A stretch of DNA of 5,880 nucleotides from Clostridia bacterium. GTDB taxonomy: Bacteria; Bacillota; Clostridia; Oscillospirales; Oscillospiraceae. This document shows, one piece after another, positions 1 through 5,880 of the stretch; the first letter of the stretch is position 1; each line of letters begins with the position of its first letter. The notes beneath the pieces were generated by a model that was not told where the DNA came from, ran no database searches, and saw only the letters and a list, made by a program, of their open reading frames with translations. The stretch is taken from contig QKDF01000108.1 of assembly GCA_003245395.1 (NCBI GenBank), positions 1-5,880 on the forward strand. Direction: 5' to 3'. The translations under genes were made by a program, and so were the position numbers.

Positions 1-810
1 GACAGCACGGTGGATGTGAGCCATACGGTGGGAGAAACCACCTCGTATACCGAGCCCTCCTGGGCTGCCGACGGCAGCACGAAGGGAGAGGGGATCATTG
101 GCTCCAAGGTCTATGATCAGGAGGTTGTCCGGGGAGATGGCACTACCGTCGGTGGAGTTGTGGGGAATCAGACAAATTCCGATATCAACACCTATGTAGA
201 AAACGGCACCCAGACCGACGGGAACGAAACTTACATCAAAAATCAGGGGACCACAAATTATAACGTGGACACAGATAAGCAGCAGGTGGAGCGAACCGCA
301 GGTACGGTTTCTGATCTGATGGTATCTGTCACCATCAACTCTACCACGGCGGGAACTGTAAATACCAGTCAGCTGCTGGACCATGTGGCCCGGGCCGCCG
401 GTATCGGTGTGGACGTTGAGAAGGATAAGATCTCCATTCTGGCCGCTCCGTTCTATACACAGCAGGATAGCACCGTTCTTCCGGGAACCGGTATTCAATT
501 GCCCGGCTGGGCGATCTATGCGGCGGCGGGCGGCGTGGTGTTGCTGCTGCTCCTGCTGATTCTGATCGCTGTGCTGCGGAGAATTAACCGCAAGAAGAAG
601 CGGCTAGAGCTGGAAAAGATGATGCGGACGATGCCCATGACTGCGGCGTCTGCAGAGAACAGCTTGGACTCCGGCGCTGATATCATGAATATCAAGACGG
701 AAAAGAGCATTCAGCTTCGCCAGGAAATCCGTAAATTTGCGGAGGACAATCCCGAAATTACGGCGCAGATGCTGAAAAGCTGGATGAGGGGAGGCGAGGA
801 GAATGGCTAG
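1..810 (+). CDS. fliF: Flagellar MS-ring protein FliF, C-terminal part (5' end outside the window)
   Basis: The frame is open from base 1 and gives 269 residues ending at TAG 808-810; the start lies upstream. FliF forms the membrane-supramembrane ring on which the basal body and export gate are built. The visible part begins in the extracytoplasmic region rich in Gly, Thr and Asn, including the family-like NYNVDTDKQQVERTAGTV stretch (about 252-306). A compact domain with VGID-like GIGVDVEKDK and a SILAAPF strand end follows (to about 456). One strongly hydrophobic segment, WAIYAAAGG then a Leu/Ile run, lies at about 508-576 and is followed by the basic stop-transfer RRINRKKKR. The cytoplasmic tail ends in EDNPEITAQMLKSWM, the conserved acidic/hydrophobic tail that docks on the N-terminal domain of FliG, which is the next gene. 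The last 8 bases overlap fliG. Identification is firm from the tail, the membrane segment and the context; the N-terminal half cannot be judged. Confidence 0.96.
   Translation, partial: DSTVDVSHTVGETTSYTEPSWAADGSTKGEGIIGSKVYDQEVVRGDGTTVGGVVGNQTNSDINTYVENGTQTDGNETYIKNQGTTNYNVDTDKQQVERTAGTVSDLMVSVTINSTTAGTVNTSQLLDHVARAAGIGVDVEKDKISILAAPFYTQQDSTVLPGTGIQLPGWAIYAAAGGVVLLLLLLILIAVLRRINRKKKRLELEKMMRTMPMTAASAENSLDSGADIMNIKTEKSIQLRQEIRKFAEDNPEITAQMLKSWMRGGEENG
788..794 (+). promoter_or_regulatory. Ribosome binding site of fliG
   Basis: GGGGAGG lies inside the end of fliF, 8 bases before the ATG at 803. A second purine-rich AGGAG at 797-801 is too close to the start to be the main site. This supports the early ATG and therefore the long N-terminus of FliG. 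Confidence 0.7.
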
Positions 811-1927
811 ACCCAGGACCAGAGCCGCTAAAGCAGAGGAGACCGAGGAAAACATCGAGGCGCAGGAGGGATTAAATCCCGCCCCGCAGCCACAGCCTGT
901 AGCGGCACAGCCGCAAAAGCCGAAAGGCCCTCCGCTGAGCGGTGCCCAGAAAGCTGCCGCGGTGGTGGTATCGTTAGGCGTAGATAAGGCCTCCCAGTTG
1001 TATAAGTACATGGATTCTGAAGACGTCGAAGCTTTGACGCTGGAGGTGGCCCGCCTGGGCTATCTTGATCACAACCAGACGGAAGATGTTCTTAGCGACT
1101 TCTATGAAATGTGTCTGACCAATAAGGCGGTAACCGAAGGCGGACTGGAATATGCCAAAACCGTTTTGGAGAAGGCATTCGGCCCTCAGACCGCCGCCAG
1201 CCTGCTGGAGAAGGTCGAAAAATCCCTGAAGAATCGCCAATTTGCATTTTTGAACAAAGCCGACCCCAAATCGCTGTTCTCTTCCCTGCAGTATGAGAGA
1301 CCGCAAACGATTGCGCTTGTCCTGTCCTATGTGACGCCGGACAAGGCTGCCAGCGTAGTGGAGCAGTTGGACCCGAAACGCCAGATCAGAGTTGTGGAGA
1401 ACATGGCCCGTATGGAGAGTGCAACACCCATGGCTATGAAGGTTATCGAGGCGGAAATGAGCCGGAAGTTCTCCACAATCGTATCTGATAAGAATGTGAA
1501 GGTGGGCGGCATTGACTATGTGGCCAGTGTGATGAACAACCTGGACCGCGCCAGTGAAAAGAGCATTTTCGACGGCCTTTCTGCGTACAACAATGAGCTG
1601 GCCGATGAGATCCGTAAGCGGATGTTTGTGTTTGAGGATCTTGTTACAATGGATGACCGTTCTGTACAGCGGTTTATCCGCGACTGTGATCCAAGGGATA
1701 TTGTGCTGTCCCTCAAATCGACCACCGAGGAAGTTGCCAGCAAACTGCTGTCCAACATGTCCTCCCGCATGGCACAGACCATCAAAGACGATCTGGAGAT
1801 CACAACCAATGTCCGCATGAAAGATGTGGAAGAAGCACAGCAGCGGATTGTGGATGTGATCCGCCGACTGGAGGAACAGAACGAAATCATCATTATCAAG
1901 GGCGGAAAGGACGACATCATTGCTTAG
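803..1927 (+). CDS. fliG: Flagellar motor switch protein FliG with extended N-terminus
   Basis: The 374-residue product is the C-ring rotor protein that binds FliF, FliM and the stator and receives torque. The first ~43 residues are a Pro/Gln/Ala/Glu-rich, probably disordered extension; most FliG proteins are about 330-345 residues and begin close to the LSGxQKAA motif, seen here at 45-52. The N-terminal domain (about 45-145) is followed by the middle domain, whose EHPQ motif reads ERPQ (165-168). Then come the Gly-Gly hinge (G235-G236), NNLDRASEKSI (245-255), the MFVFEDL hinge helix (274-280) and the C-terminal torque domain. The charged residues of the torque helix seem intact by my alignment: K305, R322, D329, D330 and R338 match E. 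coli K264, R281, D288, D289 and R297. The ATG at 803 has a good ribosome binding site, and no other plausible in-frame start lies before the domain. It overlaps fliF by 8 bases (ATGGCTAG) and fliH by 8 bases. Confidence 0.97.
   Translation: MARPRTRAAKAEETEENIEAQEGLNPAPQPQPVAAQPQKPKGPPLSGAQKAAAVVVSLGVDKASQLYKYMDSEDVEALTLEVARLGYLDHNQTEDVLSDFYEMCLTNKAVTEGGLEYAKTVLEKAFGPQTAASLLEKVEKSLKNRQFAFLNKADPKSLFSSLQYERPQTIALVLSYVTPDKAASVVEQLDPKRQIRVVENMARMESATPMAMKVIEAEMSRKFSTIVSDKNVKVGGIDYVASVMNNLDRASEKSIFDGLSAYNNELADEIRKRMFVFEDLVTMDDRSVQRFIRDCDPRDIVLSLKSTTEEVASKLLSNMSSRMAQTIKDDLEITTNVRMKDVEEAQQRIVDVIRRLEEQNEIIIIKGGKDDIIA
1906..1911 (+). promoter_or_regulatory. Ribosome binding site deciding the TTG start of fliH
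   Basis: AAAGGA lies in the end of fliG, 8 bases before TTG 1920. The nearest in-frame ATG (1950) has its best candidate site, AGGAG 1926-1930, 19 bases away, which is too far. The TTG is therefore preferred. Confidence 0.55.
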
Positions 1928-2753
1928 GAGTAATGTCCTGAAAAACTTCATGAAGCCAATCGTTGAGCCTTACCGACTTCCCGAAACAGAGGAGCCGCCG
2001 AAACAGAAGGCTGCTCCTCTACCGGAGCCAGAGCCCCAGCCGCAGGAGGAACCTCAGTCGGAAGGCGAGCGTTTTTTTGAATTTGCCACCGTCCAGGCGG
2101 AAGCAATCGTATCCGATGCACACCGGCAGGCGGAACAAATCCGTGAGGAAGCGAAATCGATTGCGCGCCAGGAGGCAGAGCGAATTCGGGAGGGTGCCCG
2201 GCAGGAGGGATTCCGGGAAGGCTATGCCCAGGGCCTTTCTGCCGCAGCGGAACAGATCAAAAAGCAGCGGGAGGAACAGGCGGCCCGAATGGAAGCTGAT
2301 CTGCAGTCGTTTTTGGAGCAGGCCACCCGCGCACAGGCGGATATGATCGACCGGACGAAGGAAGACATGCGGGATCTGGCGATTTCCGTGGCGGAAAAGG
2401 TGATTCGGGTGAGCCTGAAAAGCTCCAGCGGCGTGATTGCCAAGATGATCCAGGGTGCGACGGAAAAGCTCAAGCGCAGAGAATGGGTACGAATTTACAT
2501 TGCCGGATGCGATGCCCAGGGCATTGCCCAGGTAACGCCCAGCCTGACGTTATCTCTGGCGGTGCTTTCCGATCATATCAAGCTGATCCCCATGACCGAT
2601 GAGGAATCGGGAACCTGTATTATTGAAACACCAGACACCATTATCGATGCCAGTGCTGCAACGCAGCTTTCCAATATCCGGTCACTTCTCTCGGAGATTT
2701 CTTCGGAAGATGGATCGGAAATGAATCCTAACCGCCGCATCAGTGATCGTTGA
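1920..2753 (+). CDS. fliH: Flagellar export ATPase regulator FliH
   Basis: The 277-residue protein is the peripheral stalk of the export ATPase. It binds FliI, restrains its hydrolysis, and tethers the complex to the C-ring and export gate. The N-terminus MLRSNVLKNF resembles the SNVIK-type start of Gram-positive FliH and is followed by a Pro/Glu/Gln linker (about 20-48). A long, highly charged helical and coiled-coil region spans about 55-165. It contains GxxxGxxxG (G97, G101, G105), the glycine repeat known from FliH and YscL families. The C-terminal domain has LAISVAEKVIR (153-163) and GTCIIETPDTIIDAS (231-245), a characteristic FliH ending. The start is TTG at 1920, overlapping fliG by 8 bases (TTGCTTAG). 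ATG 1950 would cost 10 residues. No Trp is seen near the N-terminus, unlike the enteric FliH that uses Trp to bind FliN. The end overlaps fliI by 4 bases. Confidence 0.93.
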   Translation: MLRSNVLKNFMKPIVEPYRLPETEEPPKQKAAPLPEPEPQPQEEPQSEGERFFEFATVQAEAIVSDAHRQAEQIREEAKSIARQEAERIREGARQEGFREGYAQGLSAAAEQIKKQREEQAARMEADLQSFLEQATRAQADMIDRTKEDMRDLAISVAEKVIRVSLKSSSGVIAKMIQGATEKLKRREWVRIYIAGCDAQGIAQVTPSLTLSLAVLSDHIKLIPMTDEESGTCIIETPDTIIDASAATQLSNIRSLLSEISSEDGSEMNPNRRISDR

Positions 2754-4075
2754 GCAAAAGAGAGGGCAGAAAATTGTTCAGACAGATGATCGGGCAGCTT
2801 CAAAGCGCCGAGACCTACAGCCTCACCGGAAAAATTGAAAATATTGTGGGTATGTCCATTGAAGCGTCCGGAGGCCATGCCGCTGTGGGAGACATCTGCC
2901 GCATTTACAATGGAGTGTCGGGAAAGCAGTTTACCGCGGAAGTCGTTGGCTTCCGGAGTGACCGTATTCTGCTGATGCCATACTCGGATATGAATGGGAT
3001 TTCGGCCGGGAATTTTGTTCGCAACACCGGCAAGCAACTTACTTTTCAGATGGGGCCTTTCCTGCGTGGCCGGATCATCAACGCTTTGGGACAGCCGATC
3101 GACGGGAAGGAACCTTTTTCGGGCGGCAGCTCTTATTGCGTGGAAGGGCATTATATCAACCCCCTTACCCGCCCAGCCATCCAGGAACGGATGGAGTTCG
3201 GTGTCAAGGCCATTGACGGCCTGCTGACCATCGGCAAAGGACAGCGTGTGGGCATCTTCGCCGGCTCCGGCGTGGGCAAGAGCACGCTGATGGGTATGAT
3301 CGCCAAGAACGTCAAGGCGGATATCAACGTCATTGCTCTGGTGGGCGAACGTGGCCGTGAGGTGCTGGATTTCGTCCGGAAGGATCTGGGCGAGGAGGGT
3401 ATGGCTCGGTCGGTTCTGGTGGTTGCCACCTCAGATCAGCCGGCCATGCTGCGAAAGAAATGTCCTTCGGTTGCCACGGGAATCGCCGAATACTTCCGGG
3501 ATCAGGGGTACGACGTGCTTTTAATGATGGATTCCCTCACCCGCTTCGCCATGGCGCAGCGTGAGATTGGGCTGGCTGTGGGAGAACCACCCGTGGCCCG
3601 AGGATATACCCCTTCCATTTATGCGGAGCTGCCCAAGCTGCTTGAACGCAGCGGAAATTTTGAAAAGGGCTCTATCACCGGCGTCTATACGGTTTTGGTG
3701 GAAGGCGATGACACCAACGAGCCCATCTCCGACACGGTGCGCGGCATTCTGGACGGACATATCGTGCTCTCCCGTTCTCTGGCCGCCGCCAACCACTTCC
3801 CCGCCATCGATGTGAGCGCCAGCATATCCCGTTTGATGGTCGATATCACCTCCGATGAACACCGAAAGATGGCGGGACGGATGCGGGATATCATGAGCAC
3901 CTATGAAAAGAACGCCGATCTGGTGGCCATTGGGGCCTACAAAGCGGGGACGAATCCGAAATTGGATTACGCTTTGAACAAAATCGATACCATCAATGAC
4001 TTTTTGAAGCAGGGAATTCACGAGTCATTTGAATTTCAGGATACCGTCAGGCAGATGGAACAAATTCTTCAGTGA
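2750..4075 (+). CDS. fliI: Flagellum-specific export ATPase FliI
   Basis: The 441-residue protein belongs to the F1-type AAA-like ATPases and, with FliH and FliJ, powers or times substrate entry into the flagellar export gate. An N-terminal beta-barrel (about 24-95) is followed by RGRIINALGQPIDG (106-119), close to the alpha/beta ATPase pattern. The Walker A loop is AGSGVGKST (171-179; Lys177). GERGRE (199-204) carries the likely catalytic Glu200. Walker B is VLLMMD (256-261; Asp261), followed by the SLTRFAMAQREIG segment. PAIDVSASIS (351-360) fits the ATPase alpha/beta signature. All nucleotide-binding residues seem intact, and the length is normal for FliI. The start is uncertain. TTG 2750 overlaps the fliH stop as TTGA but has no clear ribosome binding site. 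TTG 2774 has AGAGGG 7 bases upstream, and ATG 2786 is also possible; the last two shorten the protein by 8 and 12 residues. Confidence 0.97.
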   Translation: MSKREGRKLFRQMIGQLQSAETYSLTGKIENIVGMSIEASGGHAAVGDICRIYNGVSGKQFTAEVVGFRSDRILLMPYSDMNGISAGNFVRNTGKQLTFQMGPFLRGRIINALGQPIDGKEPFSGGSSYCVEGHYINPLTRPAIQERMEFGVKAIDGLLTIGKGQRVGIFAGSGVGKSTLMGMIAKNVKADINVIALVGERGREVLDFVRKDLGEEGMARSVLVVATSDQPAMLRKKCPSVATGIAEYFRDQGYDVLLMMDSLTRFAMAQREIGLAVGEPPVARGYTPSIYAELPKLLERSGNFEKGSITGVYTVLVEGDDTNEPISDTVRGILDGHIVLSRSLAAANHFPAIDVSASISRLMVDITSDEHRKMAGRMRDIMSTYEKNADLVAIGAYKAGTNPKLDYALNKIDTINDFLKQGIHESFEFQDTVRQMEQILQ

Positions 4076-4093
4076 GACTGCTCCGCGGGCATG

Positions 4094-4100
4094 AAAGGAA
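4094..4100 (+). promoter_or_regulatory. Ribosome binding site of fliJ
   Basis: AAAGGAA lies 9 bases before GTG 4110, in the 34-base gap between fliI and fliJ. It supports the GTG start, which gives the typical FliJ beginning MKKFQFSLDPVL. Confidence 0.7.
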
Positions 4101-4109
4101 GCGTAGGAC

Positions 4110-4562
4110 GTGAAAAAATTTCAGTTCTCTCTGGACCCGGTTTTGGAATATAAGCAGCAGATGCTCGATTCTCTCACCACCGAGCACCAGGCGCTGCTTG
4201 ACAAGGTTCGCAGTCAGGAGCAAATCCTGGCTTCTGTGGAGTACCGGTATGATCGGACAAATCTGGAATACCGTCGAAAAAAAGAGACCGGAATGCTGAT
4301 TGCCGAGGCTGTGTCCTATGAGACGGGCCTGAAGGTACTGGAAAAGGAAATCCTGAGCGAGACACAGCGGCTTACCGCTCTGCGCTGTCAGGCTGAGGAG
4401 AAACTGGCGGAACTGGTTGCCACCAAGCAGGATGCCTCCTCGATTGAGAAGCTGCGCGACAAGCAGCTCAACTGCTATCAGGCGGAGCTTCAGAAGCTCC
4501 AGGAGCGTTTTATCGATGATTTGGTGTGCGCCCGGGGCGTTGCCCGCGGGAGCGCGCTTTAA
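4110..4562 (+). CDS. fliJ: Flagellar export protein FliJ
   Basis: The 150-residue product has the usual FliJ length. FliJ is an antiparallel coiled coil that sits in the FliI hexamer like the gamma subunit of F1 and contacts the FlhA gate, also recycling export chaperones. The beginning KKFQFSLDPVLEYKQ matches the F-x-L-x-x-L-L/V-x-x-K pattern common at the N-terminus of the family. The rest is almost entirely charged helix with heptad-like spacing (about 15-135), without Pro until the end. The C-terminal part contains an ERFIDD segment (about 132-137) typical of FliJ. FliJ sequences are poorly conserved, so the call rests on the N-terminus, the helical nature, the length, and the position right after fliI. 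The start is GTG. The ylxF/motE-like gene found between fliJ and fliK in Bacillus is absent here. Confidence 0.88.
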   Translation: MKKFQFSLDPVLEYKQQMLDSLTTEHQALLDKVRSQEQILASVEYRYDRTNLEYRRKKETGMLIAEAVSYETGLKVLEKEILSETQRLTALRCQAEEKLAELVATKQDASSIEKLRDKQLNCYQAELQKLQERFIDDLVCARGVARGSAL

Positions 4563-4590
4563 GGTGTTTCCCGCATAGGACGGAAACATC
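4563..4590 (+). other. Hairpin just after the fliJ stop codon
   Basis: GGTGTTTCC (4563-4571) can pair with GGAAACATC (4582-4590) to form 9 base pairs, one of them G-U, with a 10-base loop. It begins right after the TAA of fliJ. No run of T follows, so it does not look like an intrinsic terminator. It could be an mRNA-stabilising or processing element, or chance. The rest of the gap (4591-4621) is AT-rich and shows no convincing promoter. Confidence 0.5.
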
Positions 4591-4621
4591 CAAATCATAT
4601 ATCGCATTCCCTATTTCATTG

Positions 4622-4629
4622 AAAGGAGG
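4622..4629 (+). promoter_or_regulatory. Strong ribosome binding site of fliK, deciding its start
   Basis: AAAGGAGG is a near-perfect site 8 bases before ATG 4638. An in-frame GTG at 4629 shares its first base with the site itself and so cannot be the start. ATG 4638 is chosen. Confidence 0.88.
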
Positions 4630-4637
4630 TGAAAACA

Positions 4638-5762
4638 ATGGCAGTAACTTCGGCAACGCTTCTGACTGCGCAGACTTCGCTGCAGTCCACGTCCAATACG
4701 GCGGATACAAAGGCGGATTCCAGTTCTGACGCTTCTGCGCAGTCTTCCACATTTGGAAAGCTGCTGACGCAGAAACGGCAGACAGCGTCAACAGATCAAT
4801 CTTCCGACAGTCAGGCGGCAGCAGCATCGGATCATACAGCGCAGACGCCTGCAAATACCAAGGACGAAAAAACAGACGAACTTCAGCAAGAGGTAGCGGC
4901 CGCTCTGGCAATGCTCACGGGAATGACCGTACCGGTACAGATCCAGACGCAGGAAGTCCAGCCGCAGGTACAGGCGGACAGCACGCAGGCAATCCCCGCC
5001 GTAACGACGCAGCAGACGGCAGTCCAAAGCGACATGAGCGGACAACTTGGACAGTTGACACAGGCGGTGGTGCAGCAGCCTGCGGAGCAGATACAACCGC
5101 AGACAGCCCAGAACACTGCGCAGCAGACCGTGCCCACAGAGGAAGGCATTTCGGCGGTGCAGGTGACGATGCAGTCCCAGACGAAAAACACCGGACAGGA
5201 CACCAACTCCGATCTGACGGGAAAACAGCAAGACGATGATCTTCTGCAGATCCGATACAGCGATTCCGGCCAGAACCAGTCTCTGTTCCAGCAGGTGGAA
5301 GCGACGCCCGTCAAGGTGGGCGATGTCCCTGTGGCGGATACCCAGTCCCCGGATATGGACGCGCAGATCGTGGACGAGATCAGCAAAACGCTGGATGCCG
5401 GCGCACAGCATGTGGAAATTCAGCTGACTCCAGAAAATCTGGGTACCGTGACCATCGACCTGACCCGAAGCCAGGACGGCTCGCTTCAAGTGGTGCTGCA
5501 TACATCCACGGATAAGGCCGCAGAGCTGTTGACACAGCATTCCGCCGCACTGAGTACCCTGCTTGGGTCCGATTCCCAGAGCTCCGTGCAGGTCAAGGTG
5601 CTCCAACAGCAGGAGGAGAACCTGTATTTCCAGCAACAGAGCCAGGATCAATCCAGCAATGGACAATCCGGGCAGCAGCAACACCGGCAGCGGCAGGAGA
5701 GCGACGATTTTTTTCAGCAGCTTCGCCTGGGGCTGATCCCTGCGGACGAGCAGGCCAGCTGA
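4638..5762 (+). CDS. fliK: Flagellar hook-length control protein FliK
   Basis: The 374-residue protein is an exported ruler that measures the hook and switches the export gate from hook to filament substrates through its C-terminal domain. The long N-terminal and middle part (about 1-240) is low in complexity and rich in Gln, Thr, Ser and Ala, as expected of an unfolded export substrate. A compact C-terminal domain follows (about 243-322). It contains HVEIQLTPENLGTVTIDL (258-275), the family hallmark in which a PExLG motif (here PENLG, 265-269) is followed by strands, then SLQVVLHTSTDKAAELL and a leucine-rich helix. A Gln/Ser-rich tail (about 323-357) ends with DDFFQQLRLGL. The call rests on the PENLG region and on the context, since the N-terminal part is not conserved. 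The hairpin and 75-base gap before it may give it translation independent of fliJ. Confidence 0.92.
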   Translation: MAVTSATLLTAQTSLQSTSNTADTKADSSSDASAQSSTFGKLLTQKRQTASTDQSSDSQAAAASDHTAQTPANTKDEKTDELQQEVAAALAMLTGMTVPVQIQTQEVQPQVQADSTQAIPAVTTQQTAVQSDMSGQLGQLTQAVVQQPAEQIQPQTAQNTAQQTVPTEEGISAVQVTMQSQTKNTGQDTNSDLTGKQQDDDLLQIRYSDSGQNQSLFQQVEATPVKVGDVPVADTQSPDMDAQIVDEISKTLDAGAQHVEIQLTPENLGTVTIDLTRSQDGSLQVVLHTSTDKAAELLTQHSAALSTLLGSDSQSSVQVKVLQQQEENLYFQQQSQDQSSNGQSGQQQHRQRQESDDFFQQLRLGLIPADEQAS

Positions 5763-5776
5763 TGAATTTCATGAAG

Positions 5777-5783
5777 AAAGGAG
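5777..5783 (+). promoter_or_regulatory. Ribosome binding site of the gene at 5791
   Basis: AAAGGAG lies 7 bases before ATG 5791 in the 28-base gap after fliK, and supports that start. Confidence 0.8.
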
Positions 5784-5790
5784 AACATCC

Positions 5791-5880
5791 ATGAGCGACT
5801 ATTTAACCGACTTATCCAGTCTGTCCTCCACAAGCTCATATTCAAGCACATCTTCCAGTTCCTCCAGCAGCAACCTTTCC
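5791..5880 (+). CDS. flgD: Probable hook-capping protein FlgD, first 30 residues (3' end outside the window)
   Basis: The ATG has a good ribosome binding site and the frame stays open to the window end. The visible 30 residues begin MSDYLTDL and are then almost all Ser and Thr, with no domain to recognise. The FlgD call is an inference from position: in Firmicutes flagellar operons fliK is followed by flgD, whose product caps the growing hook and is exported. A flexible polar N-terminus would fit an export substrate and the unstructured N-terminus of FlgD, but another flagellar gene is not excluded. Confidence 0.6.
   Translation, partial: MSDYLTDLSSLSSTSSYSSTSSSSSSSNLS

Noticed and set aside
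974..1951. Long open frame (about 325 codons) on the minus strand opposite fliG
   Set aside because: It mirrors the codon bias of fliG, has a His/Leu/Gln-rich composition without a recognisable domain, and lies entirely opposite a conserved gene.
2072..2078. Run of seven T in fliH, with another in fliK at 5708-5714, as slippage or phase-variation sites
   Set aside because: Both encode Phe-Phe in frame, are short, and the genes are intact. There is no sign of frame change, so a claim of variation is not supported.
4591..4621. Promoter for fliK in the AT-rich part of the gap
   Set aside because: I see TATAT-like bases but no matching -35 element and no sigma-28-type motif.
4629..4631. GTG as the start of fliK
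   Set aside because: Its first base is part of the AAAGGAGG ribosome binding site that serves ATG 4638.
4939..5145. Repeat array in fliK from recurring CAG/CAGGCGG words
   Set aside because: The words recur because of Gln and Ala codons. Spacing is irregular and no unit repeats cleanly.
4788..5684. Long open frame (about 298 codons) on the minus strand opposite fliK
   Set aside because: Its Leu/Arg/His/Cys-rich translation is what the reverse complement of Gln-rich CAG/CAA codons gives. There is no domain and the sense gene is well supported.

Overview
The window lies inside a bacterial flagellar basal-body and export operon. All genes are on the + strand, in the order fliF (3' part), fliG, fliH, fliI, fliJ, fliK and the first 30 codons of a gene that is probably flgD. 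The order follows the fla/che operon of Firmicutes. Strong AAAGGAGG-type ribosome binding sites, free use of TTG and GTG starts, and a moderately high GC content (mid-50s by eye) point to a motile clostridium, perhaps of the Oscillospiraceae type. The taxonomic call is an inference from style and gene order, not from a search.

Layout: fliF ends at 810 and overlaps fliG (803-1927) by 8 bases. fliG overlaps fliH (1920-2753) by 8 bases. fliH overlaps fliI (2750-4075) by 4 bases. A 34-base gap precedes fliJ (4110-4562). A 75-base gap containing a 9-bp hairpin precedes fliK (4638-5762). A 28-base gap precedes the probable flgD start at 5791. No intrinsic terminator, clear promoter, RNA gene, mobile element, CRISPR array or large repeat is visible, and no gene-free stretch exceeds 75 bases.

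How the genes work together: FliF forms the MS ring in the membrane, and its cytoplasmic tail anchors FliG, the rotor part of the switch that takes torque from the stator. FliH, FliI and FliJ form the soluble ATPase complex that delivers substrates to the export gate. FliK is exported and sets hook length and the change of export specificity. FlgD caps the growing hook. The overlaps suggest translational coupling across fliF-fliG-fliH-fliI.

This is an ordinary operon with no sign of a new system. The points worth a second look are small: a Pro/Gln-rich N-terminal extension on FliG, a double change in its EHPQ-R motif, the hairpin between fliJ and fliK, a 10-codon ORF bridging fliK and flgD, and several non-ATG or ambiguous starts.
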